A stretch of 64,000 nucleotides of DNA from an uncultured Sulfitobacter sp. (GTDB taxonomy: Bacteria; Pseudomonadota; Alphaproteobacteria; Rhodobacterales; Rhodobacteraceae), in NCBI GenBank assembly GCA_947492925.1, contig CANLOQ010000002.1, forward strand, positions 434,001 to 498,000. Reading direction: 5' to 3'. A model generated the notes under the pieces. It worked only from the letters and a program-made list of their open reading frames with translations. It had not been told where the DNA came from and ran no database searches. A program made the translations under genes and the position numbers. This document shows positions 8,098 through 17,055 of this stretch, piece after piece (positions within the stretch are counted from its first letter, which is position 1; each line of letters begins with the position of its first letter).

Positions 8098-8985
8098 CTA
8101 CTTGTCGAGCCGCACTCCTTCCCGCGCGAGACGGTCGCGCAGGACGTCGATTTCAATGTTCAGGTCGCTTCGGTCATCCAACAGTGATTTGCGGGTGCGG
8201 GCGGCGAAATTCTGCTCTAGATCGTCGAGGAGCGCAAAGTAATCCGCGCGCGCGGCGCTGTCACGTGTGCGGCTGTAGATGTCGGCAAACTTGGCCGTGG
8301 CATCGCGCGCGCCGCGCAGGTAGACGCCCAGAAACTTGCGGGCCGCCGTCAGATCGCGGGGGTCTTCCTCTACCGTGCGGATGAGGGTGCGGGCGGTGTC
8401 CTGAAAATCCTCGACCTTGGCGGTGGCTTGCCGGTCGCCCGCGCGTTTGATCGCATCGCGCATGGCGGCCAGATGTTCTTCGGCTTCATCCACCACACGT
8501 GCAACGCGGTCCTGCTGAAAGGTGTCGATGCCTTCCATTCCCTTGGATTTGAGCGGGTCGATCCCGAAGGCGGCCAGATGCAGGGCTGCGGTGCAGATGC
8601 CAAACAGCAGCGGTGACAGAAGGTCCGTTGAATTAAGGTGTGCCATGACCGCAAGTGCCGCGCCGATCCCGGCCCCGGCGGCGGCAAAAATCTTGCGCGG
8701 TATGGCGGGGCGGTGGGCTATCTTGCGGGCATCAAAAGCAGCCTGTGCCTGCAAACCCTCACGCAGGAGCCATGCAGACAAGAGCCAGATCCCGGCCCCG
8801 GCAAGGCCAAGGGTCATCGGGATCGCCCCGTCGCCCAGTGTGGTGGCCACCAGCGGGATGGCGGGGATGAACATGACGTTCGCGCGACCACCTGCGGGGT
8901 TCACCTGAACCTGACGCGACGCCTTTTGCGGTTTGTCACCGGTGTCCCCGTCGGGGCTGTATTTGCCGCCAAAGCGCTGCGCCAT
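8098..8985 (-). CDS. XpaC-like 5-bromo-4-chloroindolyl phosphate hydrolysis family protein
   Basis: Member of the XpaC/YceF-like family commonly encoded next to TelA. Of 295 residues, the first 50 are soluble and about four hydrophobic segments follow (residues 38-130). The C-terminal half is helical and charged (VARVVDEAEEHLAAMRDAIKRAG, FLGVYLRGARDATAKFADIY). The family name reflects an old phenotype; no hydrolase active site is apparent. MAQRFGGKY was taken as the start because it sits just after the stop of the upstream small membrane gene. Confidence 0.85.
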   Translation of the reverse strand: MAQRFGGKYSPDGDTGDKPQKASRQVQVNPAGGRANVMFIPAIPLVATTLGDGAIPMTLGLAGAGIWLLSAWLLREGLQAQAAFDARKIAHRPAIPRKIFAAAGAGIGAALAVMAHLNSTDLLSPLLFGICTAALHLAAFGIDPLKSKGMEGIDTFQQDRVARVVDEAEEHLAAMRDAIKRAGDRQATAKVEDFQDTARTLIRTVEEDPRDLTAARKFLGVYLRGARDATAKFADIYSRTRDSAARADYFALLDDLEQNFAARTRKSLLDDRSDLNIEIDVLRDRLAREGVRLDK

Positions 8986-8989
8986 GCGT

Positions 8990-9220
8990 TCAAAGCCCCC
9001 CGAGCCAGCCGGTGGCAGTGCCGAAAAGCACAACAATCAGAGCGATATATGCCCCTTTCTGAATGCCGGATGAACCCATCTGTGTGTCCTTTAGATCGCT
9101 GAAATCATCGGGGAAAGCGCGTTTATCGGTGGTGAACATGGAGACCACGAAGCTCACGAGGAGCGCGATGCACAGTATGACTGCCACGCATGCCACCAAT
9201 ATCAATACCAAACGGCCCAT
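8990..9220 (-). CDS. Small two-helix membrane protein
   Basis: Protein of 76 residues: an N-terminal helix (LVLILVACVAVILCIALLVS), a short acidic linker (DKRAFPDDFSDLKD) and a second helix near the C-terminus. A GGAGGG ribosome binding site lies just before the ATG. It ends 4 nt before the XpaC-type start, so co-translation with XpaC and TelA is likely. I recognise no named family. Confidence 0.75.
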   Translation of the reverse strand: MGRLVLILVACVAVILCIALLVSFVVSMFTTDKRAFPDDFSDLKDTQMGSSGIQKGAYIALIVVLFGTATGWLGGL

Positions 9221-9365
9221 ATTCGCCCTCCTTCCTCAACATAGGCGTTCGTGCGGCGCAGCGCTAGGTTGCCGCGCCCGCAACCTGTCCCGCCATATGC
9301 CAGACGCGTTTTGCGGTCTTTGGGGCACCGGCGGAGCACTTGGGGCACAGACACAACGCGCCTTT

Positions 9366-10184
9366 TCAGTGACGCGATGCGGTGCGGCGTTCGGCGTTCA
9401 GTTTACGGGTATAACCGGACTGGATCACCTCAACCGCGACCAGCACGACAACGGAGAAATAGAAGGTGGTTTTGGACATCGGGATGACTTCGTACCCAAA
9501 GAACCGCAAGGCCAGATCGGGGTCATGCATGGCGTGGGCGGCGGCCTGACCGGCCTCGCCCAGCAGGACAATGCCGACGATCAGCAGGATAAACAGGCCC
9601 AGCACCTCGTACATGCGGTTGGCCTCAAGAAAGCGGGTGACACTGTCGGCCAGCACCAACATCGCGATGCCCGACAGGATGATCGCGGTGGCAAGGATGA
9701 TGAACACATCCGTGATCGCAAGCGCGGAAAGCACCGAATCAAACGAAAAGATCAGGTTCATGATCACGATCAGCATGACCACCTGTGCGGCGGATTTGCC
9801 GGATTTACCTTCGACGTCGGTATCAAGGTGTTCGATCGCCAGCATGTGGCTGATTTCCTTGACGGCCGTGTACATGATGAACGCACCGCCGATGATAAAT
9901 ACCAGCGTGGCAAAGTTGACGCCGCCGGTCAGCACGCCTTCCCAGTTTAGGATAAAGAAGGGTTCGGCCATCGCGTCGATCAGCTGGATCATGGTGAACA
10001 AAAGGATGATGCGCAGGGCCACAGCGATGATGATGCCCCAGCGGCGCACGGCGGCCTGTTGCGCGACGGGTGCGCGTTGGCTTTCGATTGAGATGTAGAG
10101 CAGGTTGTCAAAGCCCAGCACCGCCTGCAGGAAGCAGAGCATGATGAGGTTGCCCAGATTTTCGATGGTAAGAAGGTCGGTCAT
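9366..10184 (-). CDS. TerC-family membrane protein
   Basis: Integral membrane protein of 272 residues with about seven helices, related to TerC/Alx. These proteins are implicated in tellurium resistance and in manganese export or loading of exported metalloenzymes. Diagnostic acidic membrane motifs are present: LGFDNLLYI near residue 24 and FSFDSVLSALAIT near residue 150. The central cytoplasmic loop is charged (HLDTDVEGKSGK). It lies upstream of the small membrane protein/XpaC/TelA run on the same strand with a 145-nt gap, so it may have its own terminator or promoter there. Confidence 0.9.
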   Translation of the reverse strand: MTDLLTIENLGNLIMLCFLQAVLGFDNLLYISIESQRAPVAQQAAVRRWGIIIAVALRIILLFTMIQLIDAMAEPFFILNWEGVLTGGVNFATLVFIIGGAFIMYTAVKEISHMLAIEHLDTDVEGKSGKSAAQVVMLIVIMNLIFSFDSVLSALAITDVFIILATAIILSGIAMLVLADSVTRFLEANRMYEVLGLFILLIVGIVLLGEAGQAAAHAMHDPDLALRFFGYEVIPMSKTTFYFSVVVLVAVEVIQSGYTRKLNAERRTASRH

Positions 10185-10389
10185 GTCTGTCCCCTTGTTC
10201 GCATTGCAACGTCTTTAGGGGGTTCGGCATGTGATGTGAATTGGCTGCGACGGGGAATTTTCGTGCCTTGGTGTCGGCAAGGTTGCAGCGTTTTTGAAAA
10301 ATTCGTGTCGAAGTCTTTTTATGGGGCGGGTTTGGGTCGCGGATGACTTGATGCGCGGCGGCTGACACGCCTGCGGGGATTGCAGGGGA

Positions 10390-11214
10390 TCAGCGGCGGG
10401 GTTTTGAGGGCTTGCGGGGCGGGCGTCGCACCGATTTCGGTTTTTTCGCCGCTGTGCCGCTGTCGTCTTCCAGTGCCAGTCCGAGCTGATCGCGCACGAC
10501 CTTGCGGCGCAGCTCTTCGACCTCGCCGGGTTTCAGTTCGCCCAGCTGGAAGGGGCCATAGCTGATGCGGATCAGGCGGTTCACGCTGAGGTTTACGGCC
10601 TCCATCGCGCGGCGGATTTCGCGGTTCTTGCCCTCGCGCAGACCGATGGTGAGCCATGCATTCGCGCCCTGCTGGCGGTCCAGTGTCACGGTCATGGGCT
10701 GAAAGCGTTCGCCGTCGATGGTGATGCCTTTGCGCAGTGGCTCAAGGGCTGCATCCGAGGGGCGGCCATTTACGCGGACGCGGTAGCGGCGCAGCCAGCC
10801 GGTGCTGGGCAGTTCCAGCTGTCGCTTGATGCCGCCGTCGTTGGTCAGCAAGAGCAGCCCTTCGGAGTTGAGATCAAGCCGTCCGACGCTCATGACGCGG
10901 GGCATGTCCTCTGGCAGGTCATCGTAGATGGTGCCGCGGCCCTTTTCGTCGCGGGTGGTTGTGACCAGCCCGGTGGGCTTGTGATAAAGCCACATGCGCG
11001 GGGGCTCGGGTTCTGACACGGGCTTGCCGTCGACGGTGATTTTGTCGGCTTCGGTTACATTGAGCGCCGGAGAGGAGATTTGTGCGCCGTTCACACGCAC
11101 GCGGCCCGCCTCGATCATGCGCTCGGCCTCGCGACGGCTGGCGATGCCGGCGCGTGACAGGACTTTGGCGATGCGGTCGCCCGCTGGTGTATCAGACTTG
11201 GGTGTGTCGGTCAT
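10390..11214 (-). CDS. rluB: 23S rRNA pseudouridine synthase, RluB/RsuA family
   Basis: Converts a specific uridine of large-subunit rRNA to pseudouridine. In 274 residues it has an S4 RNA-binding domain (about 13-60; AKVLSRAGIASRREAERMI), then the RsuA/RluB/E/F catalytic domain. The catalytic Asp is in GRLDLNSEGLLLLTNDG (D114), with REGKNREIRRAM further on. The C-terminal tail is very basic (KKPKSVRRPPRKPSKPRR). It is divergent from tadA across 62 nt. RluB rather than RluE/RsuA is inferred from length and motif wording. Confidence 0.87.
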   Translation of the reverse strand: MTDTPKSDTPAGDRIAKVLSRAGIASRREAERMIEAGRVRVNGAQISSPALNVTEADKITVDGKPVSEPEPPRMWLYHKPTGLVTTTRDEKGRGTIYDDLPEDMPRVMSVGRLDLNSEGLLLLTNDGGIKRQLELPSTGWLRRYRVRVNGRPSDAALEPLRKGITIDGERFQPMTVTLDRQQGANAWLTIGLREGKNREIRRAMEAVNLSVNRLIRISYGPFQLGELKPGEVEELRRKVVRDQLGLALEDDSGTAAKKPKSVRRPPRKPSKPRR

Positions 11215-11276
11215 GGGGGTGCTCTACCGGCTTTGGCGGGGTTGCGAAAGGGGCGGCTTTACGCTCCTTATGCGGG

Positions 11277-11732
11277 ATGCAGTTTCGGTCATTCATGAAT
11301 GTGGCGCTGGCAGAGGCGCGGGCGGCAGGCGCGCGCGGCGAGGTGCCGGTGGGTGCAGCCGTGGTAAGCCCTGCGGGCAAGGTGGTGGCACGGGCGGGCA
11401 ACCGGACGCGGGAATTGCACGATCCGACGGCGCACGCCGAAGTGCTGGCGATCCGCGCGGCCTGTGCGGCGGCGGGATCGGAGCGGTTGGGCGATCACAC
11501 GCTGTACGTCACGCTTGAGCCTTGCGCGATGTGTGCGGCGGCCATTGCGGCTGCGCGGATCAAGACCTTGTATTACGGAGCATCCGACCCGAAATCAGGC
11601 GGTGTGGCGCAGGGCGCGCGGGTCTTTGCGCATCCCCAGTGCCACCATGCGCCAGAGGTGTTTGACGGGATCGCGGGCGCGCAGGCGGAGGCGCTGCTGA
11701 AAGATTTCTTTGCCGCGCGGCGACAGGAATAG
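11277..11732 (+). CDS. tadA: tRNA-specific adenosine deaminase (A34 to inosine)
   Basis: Deaminates adenosine 34 of tRNA-Arg(ACG) to inosine. The 151-residue protein has the zinc deaminase signature HAE (H53, E55) and PCAMC (C83, C86), plus the N-terminal GEVPVGA motif. The upstream in-frame region is antisense-like, so the ATG giving MQFRSFMN was preferred; MNVALAEA six codons later is the alternative. The gene is followed 11 nt later by a DUF5671 membrane protein gene. Confidence 0.93.
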   Translation: MQFRSFMNVALAEARAAGARGEVPVGAAVVSPAGKVVARAGNRTRELHDPTAHAEVLAIRAACAAAGSERLGDHTLYVTLEPCAMCAAAIAAARIKTLYYGASDPKSGGVAQGARVFAHPQCHHAPEVFDGIAGAQAEALLKDFFAARRQE

Positions 11733-11743
11733 GGACAGGCGAA

Positions 11744-12364
11744 ATGGCAGTCAGCAAGGAATTGTCGCGGTTCACACGTGACGCACTGGCGGCGGGCAAG
11801 ACCCGCGAGGAGATTGCGCAGGCGCTGACCGCGTCGGGGTGGAGCGCGTCGGAAGTGGCGGACGCGCTGGGCGCCTACGCCGAAACGCCGTTTTCGCCCC
11901 CCGTCCCACGCCCGCAAAGCACGGTTTCGGCGCGGGATTTCTTTGTCTACGCGCTGACCTTCGGGCTGATGATCCTTGGCGCGATCTATCTGGTGGTGCT
12001 GTGTCACGCGCTGATTGATCTGGCGCTGGATACCGAGACCTACCGCGCCAATCGCACCATCCGCTGGGCGATGGCGGTGCTGATCGTGGCCACGCCGGTC
12101 TATTTGTGGCTGACGGTGCGCGAGCGGGCAAAACTGGCCGCTGATCCCGCACTTTATCGGTCCGCCATTCGCAAGTGGCTGATGTATCTGACGCTGCTTT
12201 TGTCCTCGATGGTGTTGCTGGGGGATCTGATGGCGGTGATCTATGCGTTTCTGAACGGGGATTTCACGGTTCAGTTTCTGGCCAAGGCGGCGGTGGTTGC
12301 TGTGGTCGCCGGGCTGATTTTCATGTTCTACCTTGGTGATATCCGCAAGGGGGATGCGGCGTGA
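11744..12364 (+). CDS. DUF5671-type membrane protein
   Basis: Protein of 206 residues. The N-terminal soluble helical motif (residues 1-45, FTRDALAAGKTREEIAQALTASGW) resembles the small helical domain fused to many DUF5671 proteins. Four hydrophobic helices follow (about 66-90, 103-122, 145-165, 178-200). Function unknown. It starts shortly after tadA, and its stop overlaps the GTG start of the next gene, so the three are likely one operon. Confidence 0.75.
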   Translation: MAVSKELSRFTRDALAAGKTREEIAQALTASGWSASEVADALGAYAETPFSPPVPRPQSTVSARDFFVYALTFGLMILGAIYLVVLCHALIDLALDTETYRANRTIRWAMAVLIVATPVYLWLTVRERAKLAADPALYRSAIRKWLMYLTLLLSSMVLLGDLMAVIYAFLNGDFTVQFLAKAAVVAVVAGLIFMFYLGDIRKGDAA

Positions 12365-12756
12365 ACCGCCTGCTTGCGGTGGTGATGCTTGGCCTTGTGG
12401 CGGGTGCGCTGATCGCGGGATTTGTCGTTGTGGGCGGGCCGGGCACCGCGCGGATGGAGCAGCGCGATGAGCGGCGGTGGCAGGCTTTGAACGATTGGGG
12501 GGAGTATCACCTATGTCGGGTGCGGCAGGAGGGGGATGCCACGTGTAACGCCCCTTTGCCGCGTGACAGGATCGGTCTGAGTGAAGAGGATTTTTCTCTC
12601 ACGCGGGTGAGCGACGCCGCTTTTCGTGTTTGCACGATGTTTGAAACGGATGCCGCGCGGCTGGAGGACCACTGGCGCTTTAGGCGGGTGTCGTTTGACG
12701 GGCAGGAGGCCTGCATGGCCTTTCGCAAGCAAGACGGCATCTGGTCGCGTGACTAG
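12361..12756 (+). CDS. Hypothetical single-pass/periplasmic protein
   Basis: Protein of 131 residues beginning with a GTG codon that overlaps the preceding stop (GTGA). One N-terminal hydrophobic segment (LLAVVMLGLVAGALIAGFVVV) could be an anchor or uncleaved signal. The rest is soluble with four cysteines (YHLCRV, ATCNAP, RVCTMF, EACMAF), compatible with periplasmic disulphides. No family recognised. Translational coupling to the DUF5671 protein suggests related function. Confidence 0.7.
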   Translation: MNRLLAVVMLGLVAGALIAGFVVVGGPGTARMEQRDERRWQALNDWGEYHLCRVRQEGDATCNAPLPRDRIGLSEEDFSLTRVSDAAFRVCTMFETDAARLEDHWRFRRVSFDGQEACMAFRKQDGIWSRD

Positions 12757-12814
12757 GGCAAAGGCTTAGCGGCATCCGACCTCTGATGGGTTGGATGCCG
12801 CAGGATAGCGAATA

Positions 12815-13531
12815 TTATCCCAGCATTTCGTTCAGCACCTTGTCGGGTGCGCTGGCGGACGCGGGTTCGTCGCGCGCGATGGCGGGGGTGGCGTGCACCC
12901 AGTCGCCGCTTTGCGCGAGGGATACCATGAAATGCGCCACGTCCGCGTGACGGCTGCGGATCATGTCCTCTGGGATGACGTCGGCCTGCACGGTGTAGTC
13001 GCGCGTTTCCTCGCCCTCCATCAGCCAGCCGGGGCGCACGGCGGTCCAGTCGATGCTGCCAGACCGCTTGCGCAAGATCGCCTCCATCTGGCCCATCTGT
13101 TCAAAAACCAGATGCAAACCCGTCATGGCGGGGATTTTGAACCACAGGGGGCCACGGTTCTTTTCCTCGACAAAGCTGGCGGACATGACGATCAGGCGTT
13201 TGACGCCCTGCGCCTCCATCGCGTCGCAGATGGCGCTGGTGCCATCGGTATAAAGCGGGGGCGGGTCCAGCAGGGTTGCAGGATCATTGCCGACGCCAAG
13301 GCAGGACAGGACCACGTCGCCGCCTTTGACATGGTCGGACAGATCATCCTTGAGCACGTCGCCTTGGATATGGGTGATGAGGTTATCGTCGGAGGTGGTG
13401 TCGGGCAGGGTGTGATCCACGGCGCGGACGCGAAAGCCCGCGTTCCGCGCGGCGCGGATGGCGTGTTTGCCGGTGGTGCCGCCTGCGCCAAAGATCACGA
13501 TTGTGCGGGGGTCTGATGTCTGCTCGGTCAT
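12815..13531 (-). CDS. NAD(P)-binding (atypical SDR) family protein
   Basis: Rossmann-fold protein of 238 residues with the glycine-rich motif FGAGGTTGKHAIRAA (residues 14-28) characteristic of NmrA/atypical short-chain dehydrogenases. It keeps the downstream WTAVRPGWLMEGEET substrate-region motif. A classical YxxxK catalytic pair is not obvious, so it may be a redox sensor or isomerase rather than a dehydrogenase. It is a monocistronic-looking minus-strand gene, 90 nt upstream of the metal-dependent hydrolase gene on the same strand. Confidence 0.85.
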   Translation of the reverse strand: MTEQTSDPRTIVIFGAGGTTGKHAIRAARNAGFRVRAVDHTLPDTTSDDNLITHIQGDVLKDDLSDHVKGGDVVLSCLGVGNDPATLLDPPPLYTDGTSAICDAMEAQGVKRLIVMSASFVEEKNRGPLWFKIPAMTGLHLVFEQMGQMEAILRKRSGSIDWTAVRPGWLMEGEETRDYTVQADVIPEDMIRSRHADVAHFMVSLAQSGDWVHATPAIARDEPASASAPDKVLNEMLG

Positions 13532-13621
13532 GTGTTGGTTTCCTTGTGAGGTTGCACAGAAAACTGGCGGGCGGGACTGAGGGTTCCCGGCCCGCGCCGC
13601 GACATCGGATCACACCCGCAT

Positions 13622-14317
13622 CTAAAGCGTGATTGGTTCCATCACCTGAGGCTCGATCACATCGACGCCCGGCAGGCCGTCGGCCAGCACCGTTGCGGAT
13701 TGTTCAAGCAGATCGAAGGTGCGGTAGTGGCAGGGGATCACGGTTTTGAAGTCGAAATAGCGTTTGGCGGCATAGGCTGCTTCGGCCATGCCCATAGTGA
13801 AGTGGCCGCCCGCCGACAGAATACCGATGTCGGGTTTGTAGAAATCCCCGATCCAGTCCATATCGGCCATGATGCCTGTATCGCCGGAGATATAGACGCT
13901 TTTGCCTTCGGCGCGCAGGACAAATCCGCATTCATTGCCCATATAGCGGCGCGTGTCGGCCACATCCGCGCTGGAGGAATGGGAGGCCGGGACCATGCTG
14001 ACGCTCACCTCACCACCCAGACCGATGGTGCCCCCCATGTTGAACGCCTGTCCTTCTGTGGCACCCTGCGCATGCAGGAACTGGGCCAGTTCATACATCC
14101 CCGACACCGGCGCGCCGGTCTGCTTTGAGATGTCGACAACATCGGTGATGTGGTCAAAATGTCCGTGGGTGACCAGAATATGCGTGGCCCCTTCGACGGC
14201 GGCACCGTGCTGGTCTTCGGGCAGCGACGGATTGCCGTTCAGCCAAGGGTCCAGCAGGATCACCTGATCTGCGGTTTCAAACCGGAATGAGCCGTGGCCA
14301 AGCCAGATGATGTTCAT
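13622..14317 (-). CDS. UPF0173-type metal-dependent hydrolase
   Basis: Metallo-beta-lactamase-fold enzyme of 231 residues. The signature THGHFDH (H51, H53, D55, H56) binds two metals. Further metal ligands are in MVPASHSS, YISGDTGIMADM and VIPCHYRTFD. The N-terminal MNIIWLGHGSFRFE is typical of UPF0173. Substrate unknown. It is divergent from gatC over about 120 nt, with gatCA transcribed away. Confidence 0.93.
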   Translation of the reverse strand: MNIIWLGHGSFRFETADQVILLDPWLNGNPSLPEDQHGAAVEGATHILVTHGHFDHITDVVDISKQTGAPVSGMYELAQFLHAQGATEGQAFNMGGTIGLGGEVSVSMVPASHSSSADVADTRRYMGNECGFVLRAEGKSVYISGDTGIMADMDWIGDFYKPDIGILSAGGHFTMGMAEAAYAAKRYFDFKTVIPCHYRTFDLLEQSATVLADGLPGVDVIEPQVMEPITL

Positions 14318-14441
14318 GTGTCTATCCTCCCTTTGGTTTGCCCGACTTTAGCGTCTTTGAAGTGAGGCGCCAGCCTCCCCTTGCGAGGGCGCGCGCGGGG
14401 CGTTATTGGCAAGACAAGTGAGATCACCGCGAGGGACCCCG

Positions 14442-14729
14442 ATGTCGATTGACGAAAACACCGCCGCCCGGGTGGCGAAACTGGCCCGGATCAAGGTTGA
14501 GCCTGACGCGCTGCCCGCGCTGGCGCAGGATTTTAACGGTATTCTGGGCTTTATCGAGCAACTCAGCGAGGTGGATGTGGACGGTGTGGAGCCGATGACA
14601 TCCGTGACGCCGCAGCGTTTGAAACGGCGCGAGGACGTGGTGACGGACGGGGATCAGCAGGACAAGGTTCTGGTGAATGCGCCCGACGCCCGAGAGGGCT
14701 TTTTCGCCGTGCCGAAGGTGGTGGAATAA
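14442..14729 (+). CDS. gatC: Aspartyl/glutamyl-tRNA amidotransferase subunit C
   Basis: Small stabilising subunit (95 residues) of the GatCAB complex, which amidates Glu-tRNA-Gln and Asp-tRNA-Asn. The characteristic ARVAKLARIKVEPD and FIEQLSEVDVDGVEPM segments and the C-terminal APDAREGFFAVPKVVE are present. The ATG giving MSIDENTA was chosen over an upstream in-frame ATG-like start because family members begin here. gatA follows 54 nt later. Confidence 0.96.
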   Translation: MSIDENTAARVAKLARIKVEPDALPALAQDFNGILGFIEQLSEVDVDGVEPMTSVTPQRLKRREDVVTDGDQQDKVLVNAPDAREGFFAVPKVVE

Positions 14730-14783
14730 GCGGCGTATCGCTGCCAACGGGCCAGGCCCGACTGATCTGAGAGGAATACCCGG

Positions 14784-16271
14784 ATGACCGAACTGAACAA
14801 ACTGGGCCTTGCCGAGGCACGCGATGCGCTGCGCAAGGGCGAGACATCGTCCGTTGAGCTGACCGAGGCGTGCCTGACCGCTATTGAAGGGGCCGGGGCA
14901 CTGAATGCATTTGTCCACAACACGCCCGATGTGGCGCGGGCGCAGGCGAAATCGGCAGATGACCGTTTGAAGGCAGGTGATGCGCCCGCAATGTGCGGTC
15001 TGCCCATCGGCATCAAGGACCTGTTCTGCACCAAGGGTGTGCCGTCACAGGCGGGATCGCGCATCCTTGAGGGGTTTTTGCCGGAATACGAATCCACCGT
15101 CAGCCAGAACCTGTTCGATGCAGGTGCGGTGATGCTGGGCAAGCTGAACATGGACGAATTCGCGATGGGGTCGTCCAATGAGACCTCGGTCTACGGCAAT
15201 GCGGTCAACCCGTGGCGGCGCGGCAACGATGATACCGCGCTGACGCCCGGTGGGTCTTCGGGCGGGTCGGCGTCTGCGGTGGCGGCGGATCTGTGTCTGG
15301 CGGCGACGGGTACGGATACGGGCGGGTCGATCCGCCAGCCTGCGGCCTTTACCGGCATCACGGGGATCAAGCCCACATACGGGCGGTGTTCGCGCTGGGG
15401 CATTGTGGCGTTTGCGTCATCGCTGGATCAGGCGGGGCCGATGACCAAGAATGTGCGCGATGCGGCGATCATGCTGGAAGCGATGTGCGGGCATGATCCG
15501 AAGGATTCGACCTCAGCCGATCTGGCAGTGCCGGATTTCGAGGCGGCGCTGACCGGCGACGTGCGCGGCAAGAAGATCGGAATTCCCAAAGAATACCGGA
15601 TGGACGGGATGCCCGAAGAGATCGAGCAGTTGTGGCAGGACGGCATCGCGATGATGAAGGACGCCGGGGCCGAGATTGTCGATATTTCGCTGCCGCATAC
15701 GAAATACGCGCTGCCCGCGTATTATGTGATCGCGCCTGCCGAGGCGTCCTCGAACCTCGCGCGGTATGACGGGGTGCGCTATGGCCACCGCGCCAAGCTG
15801 GATCAGGGCGATGGCATCACCGAGATGTACGAAAAGACCCGGGCCGAGGGGTTCGGGGCCGAAGTGCAGCGGCGCGTGATGATCGGGACCTATGTGCTGT
15901 CAGCGGGTTTCTATGACGCCTATTACAACCGTGCGCGCAAGGTGCGGACGCTCATCAAGAAGGACTTTGAGGATGTGTTCGCGCAAGGTATCGACAGCAT
16001 CCTGACGCCCGCGACGCCTTCGGCGGCCTTTGGTCTGGGTGAGATGGCGGATGCCGATCCGGTGCAGATGTATCTGAACGATGTGTTTACCGTGACGGTG
16101 AACCTTGCCGGTTTGCCGGGTGTTGCTGTGCCTACGGGGACTGACCGTCAGGGTCTGCCTCTGGGTCTGCAATTGATCGGGCGTCCGTGGGAGGAAGCTG
16201 ATTTGCTGTCCTCCGCCTATGCGTTGGAGCGGGCGGCGGGGTTTGTAGCCAAGCCGGACAAATGGTGGTAA
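14784..16271 (+). CDS. gatA: Glutamyl/aspartyl-tRNA amidotransferase subunit A
   Basis: Amidase subunit of GatCAB that releases ammonia from glutamine; 495 residues, normal length. The amidase-signature catalytic triad is visible: Lys78 ([10 protein letters not shown]), cis-Ser158 ([10 protein letters not shown]) and Ser182 ([11 protein letters not shown]). GatB is not in this window, as is common in alphaproteobacteria, where gatB lies apart. An AGAGGAA ribosome binding site precedes the ATG. Confidence 0.97.
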   Translation: MTELNKLGLAEARDALRKGETSSVELTEACLTAIEGAGALNAFVHNTPDVARAQAKSADDRLKAGDAPAMCGLPIGIKDLFCTKGVPSQAGSRILEGFLPEYESTVSQNLFDAGAVMLGKLNMDEFAMGSSNETSVYGNAVNPWRRGNDDTALTPGGSSGGSASAVAADLCLAATGTDTGGSIRQPAAFTGITGIKPTYGRCSRWGIVAFASSLDQAGPMTKNVRDAAIMLEAMCGHDPKDSTSADLAVPDFEAALTGDVRGKKIGIPKEYRMDGMPEEIEQLWQDGIAMMKDAGAEIVDISLPHTKYALPAYYVIAPAEASSNLARYDGVRYGHRAKLDQGDGITEMYEKTRAEGFGAEVQRRVMIGTYVLSAGFYDAYYNRARKVRTLIKKDFEDVFAQGIDSILTPATPSAAFGLGEMADADPVQMYLNDVFTVTVNLAGLPGVAVPTGTDRQGLPLGLQLIGRPWEEADLLSSAYALERAAGFVAKPDKWW

Positions 16272-16311
16272 AAGAACCGCCAACAAGCAGTCAAAAGACA
16301 AAGCAGGACAC

Positions 16312-17052
16312 ATGATCAAACGCTCGTTTCTCGTACTCGCCGCTGGCGTGGCGCTGGCCGCCTGTCAGCCTGCCGTTCCTGATTCAGGGCGGGGTGTCGG
16401 TTTTGGTGACGAATTTACCGCCGAACAGGCCCGGCGCGAAGCGGCTTTGACGGGTGTACCGGCACCCGCGCAAGTATCGGCGGCACCCTTGGGGGCGGCG
16501 GCACCGCAGCCCGGTTCGGCCGAGGCGACGGCAGCGCAGACCACGGCGGTTCTGGCGGCCACACGGCCCGGTGGGCTTGGCAATGACGCGGCAACGAATT
16601 CGGGCGTGGCCCCAGTGGATGCAAGCCCGTCGAATCCTGCACCGCCCGTGCTGAATTCCGCCGGGATTTCCGACGAGAACGATTTTGACGCCGTGTCCGG
16701 CCAGCGCAGTATTGATGCGGATGCAGCACGCATTGCGGCCAACCGCCAGCAGTATCAGGTGGTTCAGCCCGAAGCCTTGCCAGACCGCACCGATACCGGC
16801 CCCAACGTCGTGGCCTACGCGCTTCAGACCAGTCACGCACGCGGCACGCAGGTGTACCGCCGCAGCGGGTTCAACCGTCAGGCCAAGTTTGTCCGGGCCT
16901 GTGCGGAATTCAGCAGCGCGGACGAGGCGCAGATTGAATTTCTGGCCCGTGGCGGGCCGCAACGCGACCGCAAGGGCATGGACCCCGATGGCGACGGCTA
17001 TGCCTGCGCTTGGGACCCCGCACCTTATCGCAGGGCGGCGCAGCAAGGCTGA
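16312..17052 (+). CDS. Lipoprotein with C-terminal excalibur-like calcium-binding motif
   Basis: Protein of 246 residues. The signal peptide carries a lipobox (ALAAC, Cys at 18). A long Ala/Pro-rich low-complexity region follows to about residue 135, then a folded C-terminal domain ending in DPDGDGYACAWDPAPYR. That is the DxDxDGxxC motif of excalibur extracellular domains, expected to bind calcium. The preceding ACAEFSSADEAQ supplies a second cysteine. It sits between gatA and an amidase gene and may be exported to the periplasm with the latter. Confidence 0.8.
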   Translation: MIKRSFLVLAAGVALAACQPAVPDSGRGVGFGDEFTAEQARREAALTGVPAPAQVSAAPLGAAAPQPGSAEATAAQTTAVLAATRPGGLGNDAATNSGVAPVDASPSNPAPPVLNSAGISDENDFDAVSGQRSIDADAARIAANRQQYQVVQPEALPDRTDTGPNVVAYALQTSHARGTQVYRRSGFNRQAKFVRACAEFSSADEAQIEFLARGGPQRDRKGMDPDGDGYACAWDPAPYRRAAQQG

Positions 17053-17055
17053 TCA

